Of a stretch of 64,000 nt of DNA, positions 8,896-17,481 are shown one piece after another. The position numbers were made by a program, and so were the translations under genes. The notes beneath the pieces are model-generated. The model was not told the origin of the DNA, did no database searches, and saw nothing but the letters and a program-made list of their open reading frames with translations. Position 1 is the first letter of the stretch. Each line of letters starts with the position of its first letter. Location: the NCBI GenBank assembly GCA_017549505.1, contig JAFYUS010000054.1, forward strand, positions 25,037-89,036, in the 5' to 3' direction. The DNA comes from Bacteroidales bacterium. Lineage in GTDB: Bacteria > Bacteroidota > Bacteroidia > Bacteroidales > UBA932.

Positions 8896-8903
8896 CAAAA
8901 GTA
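8896..8903 (-). promoter_or_regulatory. Probable -7 box for aspS
   Basis: Minus strand TACTTTTG matches TAnnTTTG, 36 bases before the aspS ATG. A -33 box is not clear. Confidence 0.5.
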
Positions 8904-8947
8904 ATCAAATTATATGGAATATAGAGGTGTCAGCTGGTAAAATGAAT

Positions 8948-8955
8948 TATATTTG
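8948..8955 (+). promoter_or_regulatory. Probable -7 box for rsmA
   Basis: TATATTTG is a full match to TAnnTTTG, 20 bases before the ATG at 8976. Its position argues against the GTG at 8955 as the start codon of rsmA. Confidence 0.55.
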
Positions 8956-8975
8956 TGGAAATTTATAAGTCAATT

Positions 8976-9809
8976 ATGGAAGTTAGAGCGAAGAAGGCCC
9001 TTGGCCAGCATTTCTTGACAGACCTGTCGATAGCGCAGCGTATCGCTGATGCGCTTATCGTACCTTGTCCTGGCGTTGAAACGATTAACGATGCATCCAA
9101 TCCGATGCCGGCGCTGGAGGTAGGTCCGGGTATGGGAGTGCTTACACAGTATGTGCTCCAAAGGCCTGAGGTGGACCTGCGTATGGTGGAAATCGATACG
9201 GAATCTGTTGATTATCTGCTGGTTCACTTTCCACAGGTAAATGGAAAGCTCATCGAGGCCGACTTCCTGAAACTCAAGCTGGAGTCATTCTTCCCCGGAC
9301 AGTTCTGTGTAATAGGAAACTTCCCGTACAATATCTCCTCACAGATCTTCTTCAAGGTCCTGGACTACAAGGAACAGGTACCGCAGGTAGTCTGCATGAT
9401 CCAGAAGGAGGTTGCAGAACGCATCGCAGAGAAGCCCGGCACCAAGACTTACGGCATCCTCTCTGTTCTTCTCCAGGCATGGTATGACATAGAATATCTC
9501 TTTACGGTAGGAGAAGGCGCATTCAACCCGCCGCCAAAGGTAAAATCAGCCGTGATCAGACTTGTACGTAATCAGCGTACATCATTGGGCTGCGACGAAA
9601 ACCTGTTCAAGACAGTGGTAAAGACCGGTTTCAACCAGCGCCGCAAGACCCTCCGTAATTCCCTCAAACCTCTGATCCGTGCCAAGGCGGACCGCCTCGG
9701 ATGGTCTGAAGAACAGCTCGCTGAATTCGTCTCAGACCCTGTATTCGAACTCCGTCCGGAACGCCTCAGCGTCGAGGACTTCATCAGCCTTACCCTTAAG
9801 TTAGCCTGA
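8976..9809 (+). CDS. rsmA: 16S rRNA (adenine(1518)-N(6)/adenine(1519)-N(6))-dimethyltransferase
   Basis: 277 residues from the ATG of [14 protein letters not shown]; the longer GTG start overlaps the -7 box and adds residues not usual in the family. [11 protein letters not shown] is the conserved RsmA/KsgA start, [12 protein letters not shown] is the SAM-binding motif I, and [11 protein letters not shown] is the catalytic motif IV. The C-terminal helical domain contains [13 protein letters not shown]. The enzyme dimethylates two adjacent adenines near the 3' end of 16S rRNA during small subunit maturation. Confidence 0.97.
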   Translation: MEVRAKKALGQHFLTDLSIAQRIADALIVPCPGVETINDASNPMPALEVGPGMGVLTQYVLQRPEVDLRMVEIDTESVDYLLVHFPQVNGKLIEADFLKLKLESFFPGQFCVIGNFPYNISSQIFFKVLDYKEQVPQVVCMIQKEVAERIAEKPGTKTYGILSVLLQAWYDIEYLFTVGEGAFNPPPKVKSAVIRLVRNQRTSLGCDENLFKTVVKTGFNQRRKTLRNSLKPLIRAKADRLGWSEEQLAEFVSDPVFELRPERLSVEDFISLTLKLA

Positions 9810-9872
9810 TGAATCAAAGCTCCAGGATCTGGAAGTCCGGCTGTGGACAACATTACGCTAAAACAGAGTAAT

Positions 9873-12800
9873 ATGAACAACCGTATCATTACCCTCTTCC
9901 TGATGCTGTCGACAGCCGCTCTGTCAGCCCAGGACAAGCCTTTTCTGGAAGACATTCCTTATTATGTAGAGAACCTTTCGGTTTTCGAACTCAATCAGGA
10001 GGACAGCCGTGCGCACCATATCCCGGACAAAAGCATTTCCTTGAACGGACAATGGAAGTTCAGGTATGCCGAGACGCCTGCTGAAATCCCTTCGGATTTC
10101 TTCAAGACGGGTTATAATGACAGGAAATGGGACAATATACAGGTTCCTTCAAACTGGGAGATGCAGGGTTTCGGAGAACCTCTTTTCCGAAACATGACGA
10201 CTCCTTTCCCTAATACCTTGCCTTCTACGATGCGTGATTCTCTTGAAAGAGTCATCGACGGCAGGATACCTGCGAGTGAAATGCAGAAGAGATGGGCTCG
10301 GTACCAGTTGTCAGGAGTAAGCCGTGATCCGTTCGCAGTCGAGGTACCGTATACTCCTGAATTCAATCCTACAGGTGCCTACAGGACCAGTTTTACGATT
10401 CCTTCATCGTGGAAAGGTGACAGAATCTTCCTGCGTCTCGAAAAGGTGGCTTCTGCATCATTCATCTGGATCAACGGACAGCAGGTCGGCTACAACGAAG
10501 GTGCTCAGGAGCCTGCAGAGTATGATATCACGGATTATGTAAAGCCGGGAAAGAACTTCCTCTCTGTCCTTGTCCTGAAATACAGCGACGGCTATTATCT
10601 TGAAACACAGGATTATTGGAGGCTTGCCGGCATCTTTGATGACGTATGGGTGTTCGCGACGCCGCAGGCGCGCATCTTCGACTGGCAGGTCATCACGGAC
10701 TTCGACAAGAGCTATACGGACTCAGAACTTGACATAACCGTGGATGTACGTGGTTATAATCCTGCTTCAGAGAGTTATACGGTTACGGCTGAAGTCAGCC
10801 GTAACGGCCGCATGGCCGCGGCCATGACCGGCGGTCCGTTCGTGCTGAAGCAGAACGGAAAGCATACGGTAAAGCTTCATTCTCTGGTAAAGTCACCTGA
10901 CAAATGGACTTCGGAGACTCCGGACCTCTATGACATGACCCTCATCCTTTCTGATGATGCAGGCAATGTGGTGGACAAGGTCACCAAACGTATCGGCTTC
11001 AAGAAGACCGAGATAATCGACGGAGTATTCTATCTCAACGGAGTCGCCCTGAAAGTAAACGCCCAGTGTTCGCACATGCAGCACCCGTCTACAGGCCATG
11101 TCATCACGGAAGATGTCATAAGGAAGGATATGGAAATACTCAAGCAGTTTGGCTTCAATGCAGTAAGGACATCGCATTATCCACCTGTCCACCGCTATCT
11201 CGAACTTGCAGATGAGTATGGTCTTTATGTCATCGACGAGACAGGAGATGAGGCACATGCTACAGAATATGTCAGCTCCATCCCTGAATTCAAGGAGATG
11301 TACAGGGAGAGGGTCAGAAGAATGGTGCTGCGCGACAGAAACCATGCATGCGTGCTTTTCTGGAGTGCAGGAAACGAGAGCGGAGAGGGCTTCCTTATCA
11401 ATGAAGTGGTCAAGGAAGGCAGGAAATATGATCCTACAAGATTCTGGATGTATGGCGGCAATGCCGCCGTCCATCCGGCCGAAGACATCGTCGGCCCGCG
11501 CTATCCGTCCCCGATAGAGCATGAGTTCCGCTACGGATTCAAGCCACAGGACAAGCGTCCTTCATTCATGGACGAGTATCTTTCTGTGGCAGGAAACGGT
11601 GGAGGCGGAATGGATGACTTCTGGAACGAGATATATGACCACCCGAGCCTGATGGGCGGTGCCATATGGGATTTCGTCAGCGTCGGAATAGACCAGCCGG
11701 TGCGCACATTGAAAGACAAGTCTCCATACGATACTCCGGCAAACATCATGGGACGTGCAAGACTCGTGTCCGGTCCTTCAGGAAAGGCTATAGACTTCAA
11801 CAGGCAGGACCAGTGGGTACAGGTCTACAATGCAGACAATGTCGAGATATCAGGAGACAAGCTGACTCTGACTCTTGACATATATCCTCGCAGCTACAAT
11901 GCCAGCGGTGGATACATGATCAACAAAGGAAGCAACCAGTACGGTCTCAGGCAGAACGGAAAGGACAAGCTTGAATTCTATATCGATACAGGCCGCAGGG
12001 AACTTCTGAGTGTCGATCTTCCTTCAGACTGGCAGGACAGGTGGCACAATGTCACTGCTGTCTATGACGGTGCGGAAATGACCATTTATATCGACGGCGA
12101 AAAAGCCGGCAGCAGGCCGGCAAGAGGCCGGATACGCAATCTTCCGCTTTCACTCTGCATCGGCAGGGATGAGGAAAGATGCGGACAGGAGACCATCTAT
12201 ACCTGCGATGCGATCATTGACAATGTCGGTATCTTTGATAGGGCTGTATGGCCTGCAGATGGATTCAATGCCGAAGATGCAGTCCTCTGGCTCGATTTCG
12301 AAGAAGAAGGCGGCGAAGGAATGTTCTGGTCTTATGGAGTGGGAGCTAGAACTTATGGCAGCATATGGCCGGACAGGACTCCTCAGCCGGAGATGTGGCA
12401 GATGAAGAAGAGCGTCCAGCCTCTTTCATTCAGTCTTCTGGATCCCGAAAAAGGAATAGTCGAAGTCTGGAACAGGAACCATTTCATAAATGCGGATTTC
12501 TATAGGACTTATTGGAAGATAACTGCTGATAATGAAGTAGTTGCATCCGGAGAAACAGCCCTTGACGTTGCTCCTTTGTCACGCTCTGTGGTAAAGATCC
12601 CTTATTCAAAGCCTTTAATTGTTCCCGGTAAGGAATACAGGCTGGAGATAAGCTCAGTCTTAAGGAAGGACGAAGTCTGGGCCAAGGCCGGACATGAGGT
12701 ATCATGGGAGCAGTTCGAGCTCAAGGACTGGAACAGGCCTGCAGAAAAGGCTTGCCGTACAGCAGGAGAAGTTGCTGTTACGGAAACAGACGGAAAGGTC

Positions 12801-13733
12801 GTTCTGGCAGGAAACGGATTCTCATATTCTTTTGACAAGTCGACAGGTGAACTTGTTTCCATCATGTCGGATGGTCGAGAGATCCTCACCAGGGCGGTGA
12901 CGCTGAATGTGTGGAGAGCACCGCTTGCCAATGAGGTGGACGGCTGGAACGCATATAGCGGAGGAGCAATAAATGCATCAGGATACGGCGGCATCGGACA
13001 TTCAAATGTCCTCGCCGCCCATTACTACTCCGCAGGACTGGATAATCTGGGTCATGCAGTAGCCTCTGTGAATGTCCGCGAGTTCGACGGAGGAGCGGCT
13101 GTAGACGTGCGTGAGCTTGTGCTTCTCGACGGCGGACAGGGAGAGACACGTCAGCTCGACCAGTACATCAGCGGAATGGCTTTCGACGGCTTCGAAAGCA
13201 CATGGAGGTACATCGTATACGGCGATGGAACGCTGACCATCCGTCATATCATAAAGCCGCAGGGCACCATGCCTGCATGGCTTCCTCGTCTGGGAGTCAC
13301 ATTGGGTCTGGACGGCGCTTACAGCAATGTGGAATGGCACGGAAGAGGCCCGCAGGCCAATTATCCGGACCGCAAGAGCGGCTACCGCCTCGGCATATGG
13401 AAGACCTCGGTCGAAGATATGTACGAACCATATCTCATACCGCAGGACTACGGACTGAGGACAGACAACAGATGGGTGAGGATGACGGATGCCGAAGGCC
13501 GGGGTGTGGAATTCTCGGTCGACGAGCCGTTCAACTTCAATGCCTACAATTATTCAACGGAAAACCTGACGAAGGCAGTCTACACATACCAGCTCCAGAA
13601 GACAGATGATATAACCTTCAACCTTGATTACGCGACTTCCGGAGTAGGCTGTACGGCACGAGGCATATTCAACTCATACAGAGTCTACCCTCAGGCCTGT
13701 GAAAGAACCATAACCGTCAGGCTTATTCGCTAG
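9873..13733 (+). CDS. Glycoside hydrolase family 2 (beta-galactosidase-like) with internal LamG/ConA-like domain
   Basis: 1286 residues from the ATG preceding MNNRIITLFLMLSTAALSAQ, a signal peptide. The domains are: sugar-binding jelly roll (about 40-230, SLNGQWKFRY), an immunoglobulin-like domain, and a TIM barrel. Acid/base Glu502 is in SAGNESGEG and the likely nucleophile Glu568 in FMDEYLS. A Laminin-G/ConA-like module is inserted at about 622-812 (AIDFNRQDQWVQVYN, WHNVTAVYDGAEMTIYIDG). A late jelly roll and the beta-galactosidase small chain region follow (MPAWLPRLGVTLGL, VEWHGRGPQANYPDRKSG). It is exported, probably to the periplasm. The internal binding module makes it longer than LacZ (about 1020). 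Beta-galactosidase is the best guess. Confidence 0.9.
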   Translation: MNNRIITLFLMLSTAALSAQDKPFLEDIPYYVENLSVFELNQEDSRAHHIPDKSISLNGQWKFRYAETPAEIPSDFFKTGYNDRKWDNIQVPSNWEMQGFGEPLFRNMTTPFPNTLPSTMRDSLERVIDGRIPASEMQKRWARYQLSGVSRDPFAVEVPYTPEFNPTGAYRTSFTIPSSWKGDRIFLRLEKVASASFIWINGQQVGYNEGAQEPAEYDITDYVKPGKNFLSVLVLKYSDGYYLETQDYWRLAGIFDDVWVFATPQARIFDWQVITDFDKSYTDSELDITVDVRGYNPASESYTVTAEVSRNGRMAAAMTGGPFVLKQNGKHTVKLHSLVKSPDKWTSETPDLYDMTLILSDDAGNVVDKVTKRIGFKKTEIIDGVFYLNGVALKVNAQCSHMQHPSTGHVITEDVIRKDMEILKQFGFNAVRTSHYPPVHRYLELADEYGLYVIDETGDEAHATEYVSSIPEFKEMYRERVRRMVLRDRNHACVLFWSAGNESGEGFLINEVVKEGRKYDPTRFWMYGGNAAVHPAEDIVGPRYPSPIEHEFRYGFKPQDKRPSFMDEYLSVAGNGGGGMDDFWNEIYDHPSLMGGAIWDFVSVGIDQPVRTLKDKSPYDTPANIMGRARLVSGPSGKAIDFNRQDQWVQVYNADNVEISGDKLTLTLDIYPRSYNASGGYMINKGSNQYGLRQNGKDKLEFYIDTGRRELLSVDLPSDWQDRWHNVTAVYDGAEMTIYIDGEKAGSRPARGRIRNLPLSLCIGRDEERCGQETIYTCDAIIDNVGIFDRAVWPADGFNAEDAVLWLDFEEEGGEGMFWSYGVGARTYGSIWPDRTPQPEMWQMKKSVQPLSFSLLDPEKGIVEVWNRNHFINADFYRTYWKITADNEVVASGETALDVAPLSRSVVKIPYSKPLIVPGKEYRLEISSVLRKDEVWAKAGHEVSWEQFELKDWNRPAEKACRTAGEVAVTETDGKVVLAGNGFSYSFDKSTGELVSIMSDGREILTRAVTLNVWRAPLANEVDGWNAYSGGAINASGYGGIGHSNVLAAHYYSAGLDNLGHAVASVNVREFDGGAAVDVRELVLLDGGQGETRQLDQYISGMAFDGFESTWRYIVYGDGTLTIRHIIKPQGTMPAWLPRLGVTLGLDGAYSNVEWHGRGPQANYPDRKSGYRLGIWKTSVEDMYEPYLIPQDYGLRTDNRWVRMTDAEGRGVEFSVDEPFNFNAYNYSTENLTKAVYTYQLQKTDDITFNLDYATSGVGCTARGIFNSYRVYPQACERTITVRLIR

Positions 13734-13756
13734 GAAAAAATAACAAGACGACTCAT

Positions 13757-15643
13757 ATGAAATACAAGGCTTTGATTTTCCTTTTGTCGTGTCTGCTGCC
13801 GGGAGGGTGCTTATATGGGCAGTCTCCCCGAAACATCAGGACCGACGAATACAGGCAGCTTCAGGAGAAGCTGTGTACAGGATGGAACACATGGTACAAC
13901 AACAACCTTATCTCCCATGTCCTTCTTCCGGAAGGATTGACGGTCAACATGTGCATAGCGACCGATGACAACAGGAAGATGCTGAAGGAAGTCTTCAAGT
14001 CGGCAGACATAAACGGAAGGCCGGAAAGAGTGTTTCCGGGTCTGAGGTCGGAGGACGGCAGTTATACGAGTCTCGATCTGTACTATGAAGACATGGAACT
14101 GAAGATAGAGACTGCTGTTGATGGTGAGGATTTCGTAGCTCTCATTACTCCCCGGCAGCCTTCGGAAAACGTACTCGTTGTGGAACTGGGCATGGCATAC
14201 GGCCTTGATGGCATGGTCGGAAAGACAGGAGATAGACTGACTGCATTTTGTGGCGGAAGGGAATGGACTGTTTCGTTGACAGGCCCGAACATTCAGAAGG
14301 AATATCTGACATCGACTGCACCTCGCCTGAATGTCCTTCTGGACGGGAAGCAGGCAGTCTATACCGGTAAGGAGCGTACTCTGGAACAGATAGAGGATAT
14401 TATCGCGTCAGGAAGAGAAGCCCTTGCGCATCGTGTCGGATCATATGGAGACATGTCGGATGCGTTCCTTTCCATGCAGACCATTCTTGCATGGAACACC
14501 ATCTATGATGCCCCAAACGACAGAGCGATAACTCCTGTCAGCAGAAACTGGAATCAGGGATGGGGAGGATATGTGCTCTTCGACTGGGATACATATTTCG
14601 CAGCCTACATGTTTTCTCTGTTCAACAAGGAACTGGCATATGCGAATGCCATCGAGATAACTAAAGCCATAACTCCGGAAGGCTTCATACCTAACTTCCA
14701 GTCTGTCAGCGGATATGTCAAGGATGGAAACACCTCTTCATGGGACAGGTCACAGCCTCCTGTCGGAAGCAAGATAATCTGGGAGATTTATTCCCGATAT
14801 GGAGAGAAGTGGTTCCTTGAGGAAGTCTATGACGAACTCATTACATGGAACAGATGGTGGGACAGGAAACGTAACAATAAGGGTTACCTTGCATGGGGAA
14901 GCCATTTTGTAAGGGACGGTGCGGATATCAGCGAAGGCCTTCAGGGTGCCATGTATGAGTCCGGTCTGGACAATTCACCTATGTATGACGGAGTGCCGAT
15001 GAATGAGGATTGTCTTATGGAACTTGCTGATGTCGGACTGATCAGCATGTATATTATGGATTGCAATATCTTGAAGGAGATTGCTTTGGTCCTGGGACAT
15101 AAGAAAGACGCAAAGGAACTCTCAAAGCGTTCTGAATCATACTCAAAGGCATTGGAAACTCTTTGGGATGAAGAGACGGGAATATACCGCAACAAGAGGC
15201 TGGATACAGGGGAATTCAGTCCTGCATTGTCGCCTACGAACTTCTATCCGATGCTGGCAGGATGTCCTGAAAGGCATGTAGAAAGGATGATAAATGAGCA
15301 TTATTTCAATCCTGAAGAATTCCATGGCGAATACATACTCCCATCCATAGCCCGCAATTGTCCGGGTTTCTCCGATAACGATTACTGGAGAGGCCGCGTA
15401 TGGGGACCGATGAACTTCCTTGTATATCTTGGTATGCAGAACTATGACATCGCGGATGCCAGAAAGGATCTTATCGACAAGTCATATAACCTGCTGATGA
15501 AGAACTGGAAGAAGAACGGTGGTATCTTCGAAAACTACAACTCCGTAACAGGAGAAGGCGACGACGTCTACAATGCGGACGGCTTCTACCATTGGGGCGC
15601 TCTCCTGACCTTTATGGGTTTCCTCGAAGCTGAAGCTATCTGA
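13757..15643 (+). CDS. Glycoside hydrolase family 63-like (alpha,alpha-6-barrel) glucosidase
   Basis: 628 residues. A lipoprotein-like signal is followed by GGC (Cys18), so it may be lipid-anchored. A beta-rich N-terminal part precedes an (alpha/alpha)6 barrel, with WGGYVLFDWDTYFAAYMFS near residue 275, SSWDRSQPPVGSKIIWEIYS near 328 (the Asp here is the likely general acid) and IFENYNSVTGEGDD near the end (the Glu is the likely base). These features fit bacterial GH63 enzymes such as YgjK; trehalase-like GH37 is a related alternative. It starts 23 bases after the GH2 gene and is probably in one operon with it. Confidence 0.8.
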   Translation: MKYKALIFLLSCLLPGGCLYGQSPRNIRTDEYRQLQEKLCTGWNTWYNNNLISHVLLPEGLTVNMCIATDDNRKMLKEVFKSADINGRPERVFPGLRSEDGSYTSLDLYYEDMELKIETAVDGEDFVALITPRQPSENVLVVELGMAYGLDGMVGKTGDRLTAFCGGREWTVSLTGPNIQKEYLTSTAPRLNVLLDGKQAVYTGKERTLEQIEDIIASGREALAHRVGSYGDMSDAFLSMQTILAWNTIYDAPNDRAITPVSRNWNQGWGGYVLFDWDTYFAAYMFSLFNKELAYANAIEITKAITPEGFIPNFQSVSGYVKDGNTSSWDRSQPPVGSKIIWEIYSRYGEKWFLEEVYDELITWNRWWDRKRNNKGYLAWGSHFVRDGADISEGLQGAMYESGLDNSPMYDGVPMNEDCLMELADVGLISMYIMDCNILKEIALVLGHKKDAKELSKRSESYSKALETLWDEETGIYRNKRLDTGEFSPALSPTNFYPMLAGCPERHVERMINEHYFNPEEFHGEYILPSIARNCPGFSDNDYWRGRVWGPMNFLVYLGMQNYDIADARKDLIDKSYNLLMKNWKKNGGIFENYNSVTGEGDDVYNADGFYHWGALLTFMGFLEAEAI

Positions 15644-15710
15644 TGAAATTGGTCGTAGCCGGCTTTTTCTTGACTACAAAATAGCACAAACACACAAAGT
15701 GTTAAATACT

Positions 15711-15768
15711 AATAACTTACGACGTTTAGGGTCGGCGAATTTACTGACCCTAAATGTCGTAAGTTATT
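15711..15768. repeat. 23-bp palindrome with 12-base loop
   Basis: The arms at 15711-15733 and 15746-15768 pair over 23 positions, with a single G-U wobble in the middle (AATAACTTACGACG on the left). The 272-base gap 15644-15915 between GH63 and DUF2147 holds nothing else I can identify. The hairpin lies 67 bases past the GH63 stop and may end that transcript, though no T-run follows. Confidence 0.75.
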
Positions 15769-15915
15769 GGCAGTAAGTGTTTTGAGCGTTTGGCGGATTA
15801 CGCCACATATAGATGTCTTTCACAACTTTTGCCCAGATATACTTTCATAGTTTGATACAAAGTGCCAATTTTGCATATGATGTGACAGAAGATATCATTA
15901 CTAAATACTATTATT

Positions 15916-16344
15916 ATGAAGAAGATCATTATCAGCATGGTTGCCATGCTTGCACCGCTTGCGGCTGCATTTGCACAGGACGTCGTTGGAAAATGGAAAC
16001 TTGATGACGGTTCTGCTATCGTTGAGGTTTATAAGCAGGGAGATGCTTTCAACGGCAAGATCGTCTGGCTCCAGGATCCTACAGAACCGGACGGAAGTCC
16101 TGCAGTGGACACCAACAATCCGGATGCAAAGCTCCGTTCACGCAAGCTTATCGGTCTGAACATGCTCAGCGGCCTCAAGAAGAGCGGTGCTGAGTATACT
16201 GGAGGAAGCATCTATGATCCGGGTAACGGAAAGACCTACAACTGCTCGATGAAAGTAGAAGGCGACGTACTCAAAGTACGAGGCTCTCTCGATAAAAAAG
16301 GTCTTCTCGGCAGGACCATGGACTGGTACCGCGTAAAGGAATAG
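15916..16344 (+). CDS. DUF2147 family exported protein
   Basis: 142 residues with a signal peptide ending at AAAFAQ (about residue 21). The body matches DUF2147: VVGKWKLDDGSAIVEVYKQGDAFNGKIVWL, then YDPGNGKTYNCSMKVEGDVLKVRG (quoted here in its separate parts), a calycin-like small barrel, and a closing GLLGRTMDWYR. Family members are periplasmic; their function is unknown. It stands alone between a palindromic repeat region and a family A element. Confidence 0.88.
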   Translation: MKKIIISMVAMLAPLAAAFAQDVVGKWKLDDGSAIVEVYKQGDAFNGKIVWLQDPTEPDGSPAVDTNNPDAKLRSRKLIGLNMLSGLKKSGAEYTGGSIYDPGNGKTYNCSMKVEGDVLKVRGSLDKKGLLGRTMDWYRVKE

Positions 16345-16355
16345 CCTGATTGCTA

Positions 16356-16464
16356 GCAAAATAACCGGCAGGTATTGATGTAAGTGACATGCCACCCCCG
16401 GCTAGGGGGTGCCTGTCGAAAGACAGGCGGGGGTCACTGGAATCAAACCTGCCGGTTATTTTGC
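16356..16464. repeat. Family A terminator-embedded element, short form
   Basis: The outer arms GCAAAATAACCGGCAGGT (16356-16373) and their exact reverse complement (16447-16464) form an 18-bp locus-specific stem. Inside are the conserved left block GACATGCCACCCCCGGCTA and right block CGGGGGTCACTGGAATCAAA. Between these is a short stem GCCTGTC-GAAA-GACAGGC with a GNRA tetraloop. It sits between two convergent genes and fits a bidirectional terminator. Related long copies are at 25528-25681 and 61430-61580. Confidence 0.85.
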
Positions 16465-16479
16465 CGTAAGGTGAATGCT

Positions 16480-17124
16480 TTATCGTATGAAGTTGGTCAT
16501 TACCGGCTTTTCCTTGACAGGGTCAGGGATACCGGCAGCCCTGCCGGCTTCTATGCATTTGAGAAGCCATGCCATGTTGCGGCCGAGTTCCCTCATGACC
16601 TGCATGCCTTCTTCGTCCTGACGCACCTGCTCCGGTGTGTTTCCATGTACCATGTTCCAGTATTTTGACGACACCACCGGCATGGACGAGATAGTGAAGT
16701 ACTTGTTGATCTGATCGAAAGCAGCTGTGGTGCCTCCTCTGCGGGCGCTGACGATTCCGGCAGCAGGTTTGTAGCGGTAGACTGCTCCCTTGCCGTAGAA
16801 AGCACGGTCCATGAATGAGGTCAGCGCTCCCGAAAGGGCAGCGTAATGAACCGGACTTCCGAATACGAAGCCATCAGCTTCCTTTGCCTTTGTGATGAAT
16901 TCATTGACTATGTCATCTATAACGCAGAGTCCGCTTGGCTTCTCGCCGTTCGGACCTCTTCTGCAGCATGCTCCGCATCCCAGGCAGCCTGAGATAGGCT
17001 TGGTTCCGAGCCAGAAGATTTCAGTTTCGATGCCCTCTGCATTGAGCTCCTTCTCCACCTCTGTCAGGGCGGTGTATGTGCAGCCCTCCTTATGCGGGCT
17101 TCCGTTTACAAGTATTACTTTCAT
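16480..17124 (-). CDS. Flavodoxin-fold NAD(P)H-dependent oxidoreductase / iron-sulfur flavoprotein
   Basis: 214 residues from the ATG of MKVILVNGSPHKEGCT; an upstream in-frame ATG at 17151 would overlap the -7 box. NGSPHKEGCTYTAL is the phosphate-binding loop for FMN, GSPVHYAALSGALTSFMDR is the second FMN loop, and GCLGCGACCRRG with a later Cys offers four cysteines that could bind an iron-sulfur cluster. This matches the NADPH-dependent FMN reductase/iron-sulfur flavoprotein group. The physiological substrate is unknown. It is transcribed alone. Confidence 0.85.
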   Translation of the reverse strand: MKVILVNGSPHKEGCTYTALTEVEKELNAEGIETEIFWLGTKPISGCLGCGACCRRGPNGEKPSGLCVIDDIVNEFITKAKEADGFVFGSPVHYAALSGALTSFMDRAFYGKGAVYRYKPAAGIVSARRGGTTAAFDQINKYFTISSMPVVSSKYWNMVHGNTPEQVRQDEEGMQVMRELGRNMAWLLKCIEAGRAAGIPDPVKEKPVMTNFIR

Positions 17125-17148
17125 GGGTTTCTTATGTTGTTCAACCGA

Positions 17149-17156
17149 CAAATATA
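17149..17156 (-). promoter_or_regulatory. Probable -7 box for the flavoprotein gene
   Basis: Minus strand TATATTTG matches the -7 consensus 25 bases before the ATG at 17124. A -33 box is not clear. Confidence 0.5.
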
Positions 17157-17238
17157 CAGAATATTATTGACTGTAATACATCCGAACCCACATGGTGGGC
17201 TGATATAGTGTAATTAAATCAAACTGCATAATCATAGT

Positions 17239-17352
17239 TACCTCCGTGACACGATTCGCCTTTTCTATGTTACGGAAGTGTCAAAAACAAATCATTTTGA
17301 GTCACTTTAGTGACCTCCGTGACATAGATTTTTGAATTTATGTCACGGAGGT
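17239..17352. repeat. Paired hairpin locus 2 (ACCTCCGTGACA)
   Basis: Two hairpins with the same stem start 74 bases apart. The second (17313-17352) has a perfect 14-bp stem ACCTCCGTGACATA and a 12-base loop. The first (17239-17280) has two mismatches in 13 positions. The spacing matches that of locus 3 (27079-27191), although the stem sequence is different. Confidence 0.75.
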
Positions 17353-17413
17353 TAATCTTCATTACTATATTAACCGTTAAGCATTTTTGCAAAACATCAC
17401 ATTGGGCAAAATT

Positions 17414-17447
17414 AAAGAAGCCGGCCCATTAGGGGTCGGCTTCGATC
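17414..17447 (-). terminator. Terminator of the EF-G2-type gene
   Basis: GAAGCCG pairs with CGGCTTC, and the stem continues with GCCC/GGGG. On the minus strand the hairpin is followed by a T-rich stretch (TTTAATTTT), 35 bases past the stop codon. Confidence 0.75.
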
Positions 17448-17481
17448 TTTAATTGACTTATATAAAGGTCTGTTTAAACTT

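Larger units (their letters stand above)
17125..17481. other. Non-coding gap with flavoprotein promoter, paired hairpins and fusA2 terminator
   Basis: 357 bases with no gene. From right to left it holds the EF-G2 terminator (17414-17447), paired hairpin locus 2 (17239-17352) and the probable flavoprotein promoter (17149-17156). Nothing else is recognised. Confidence 0.65.
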
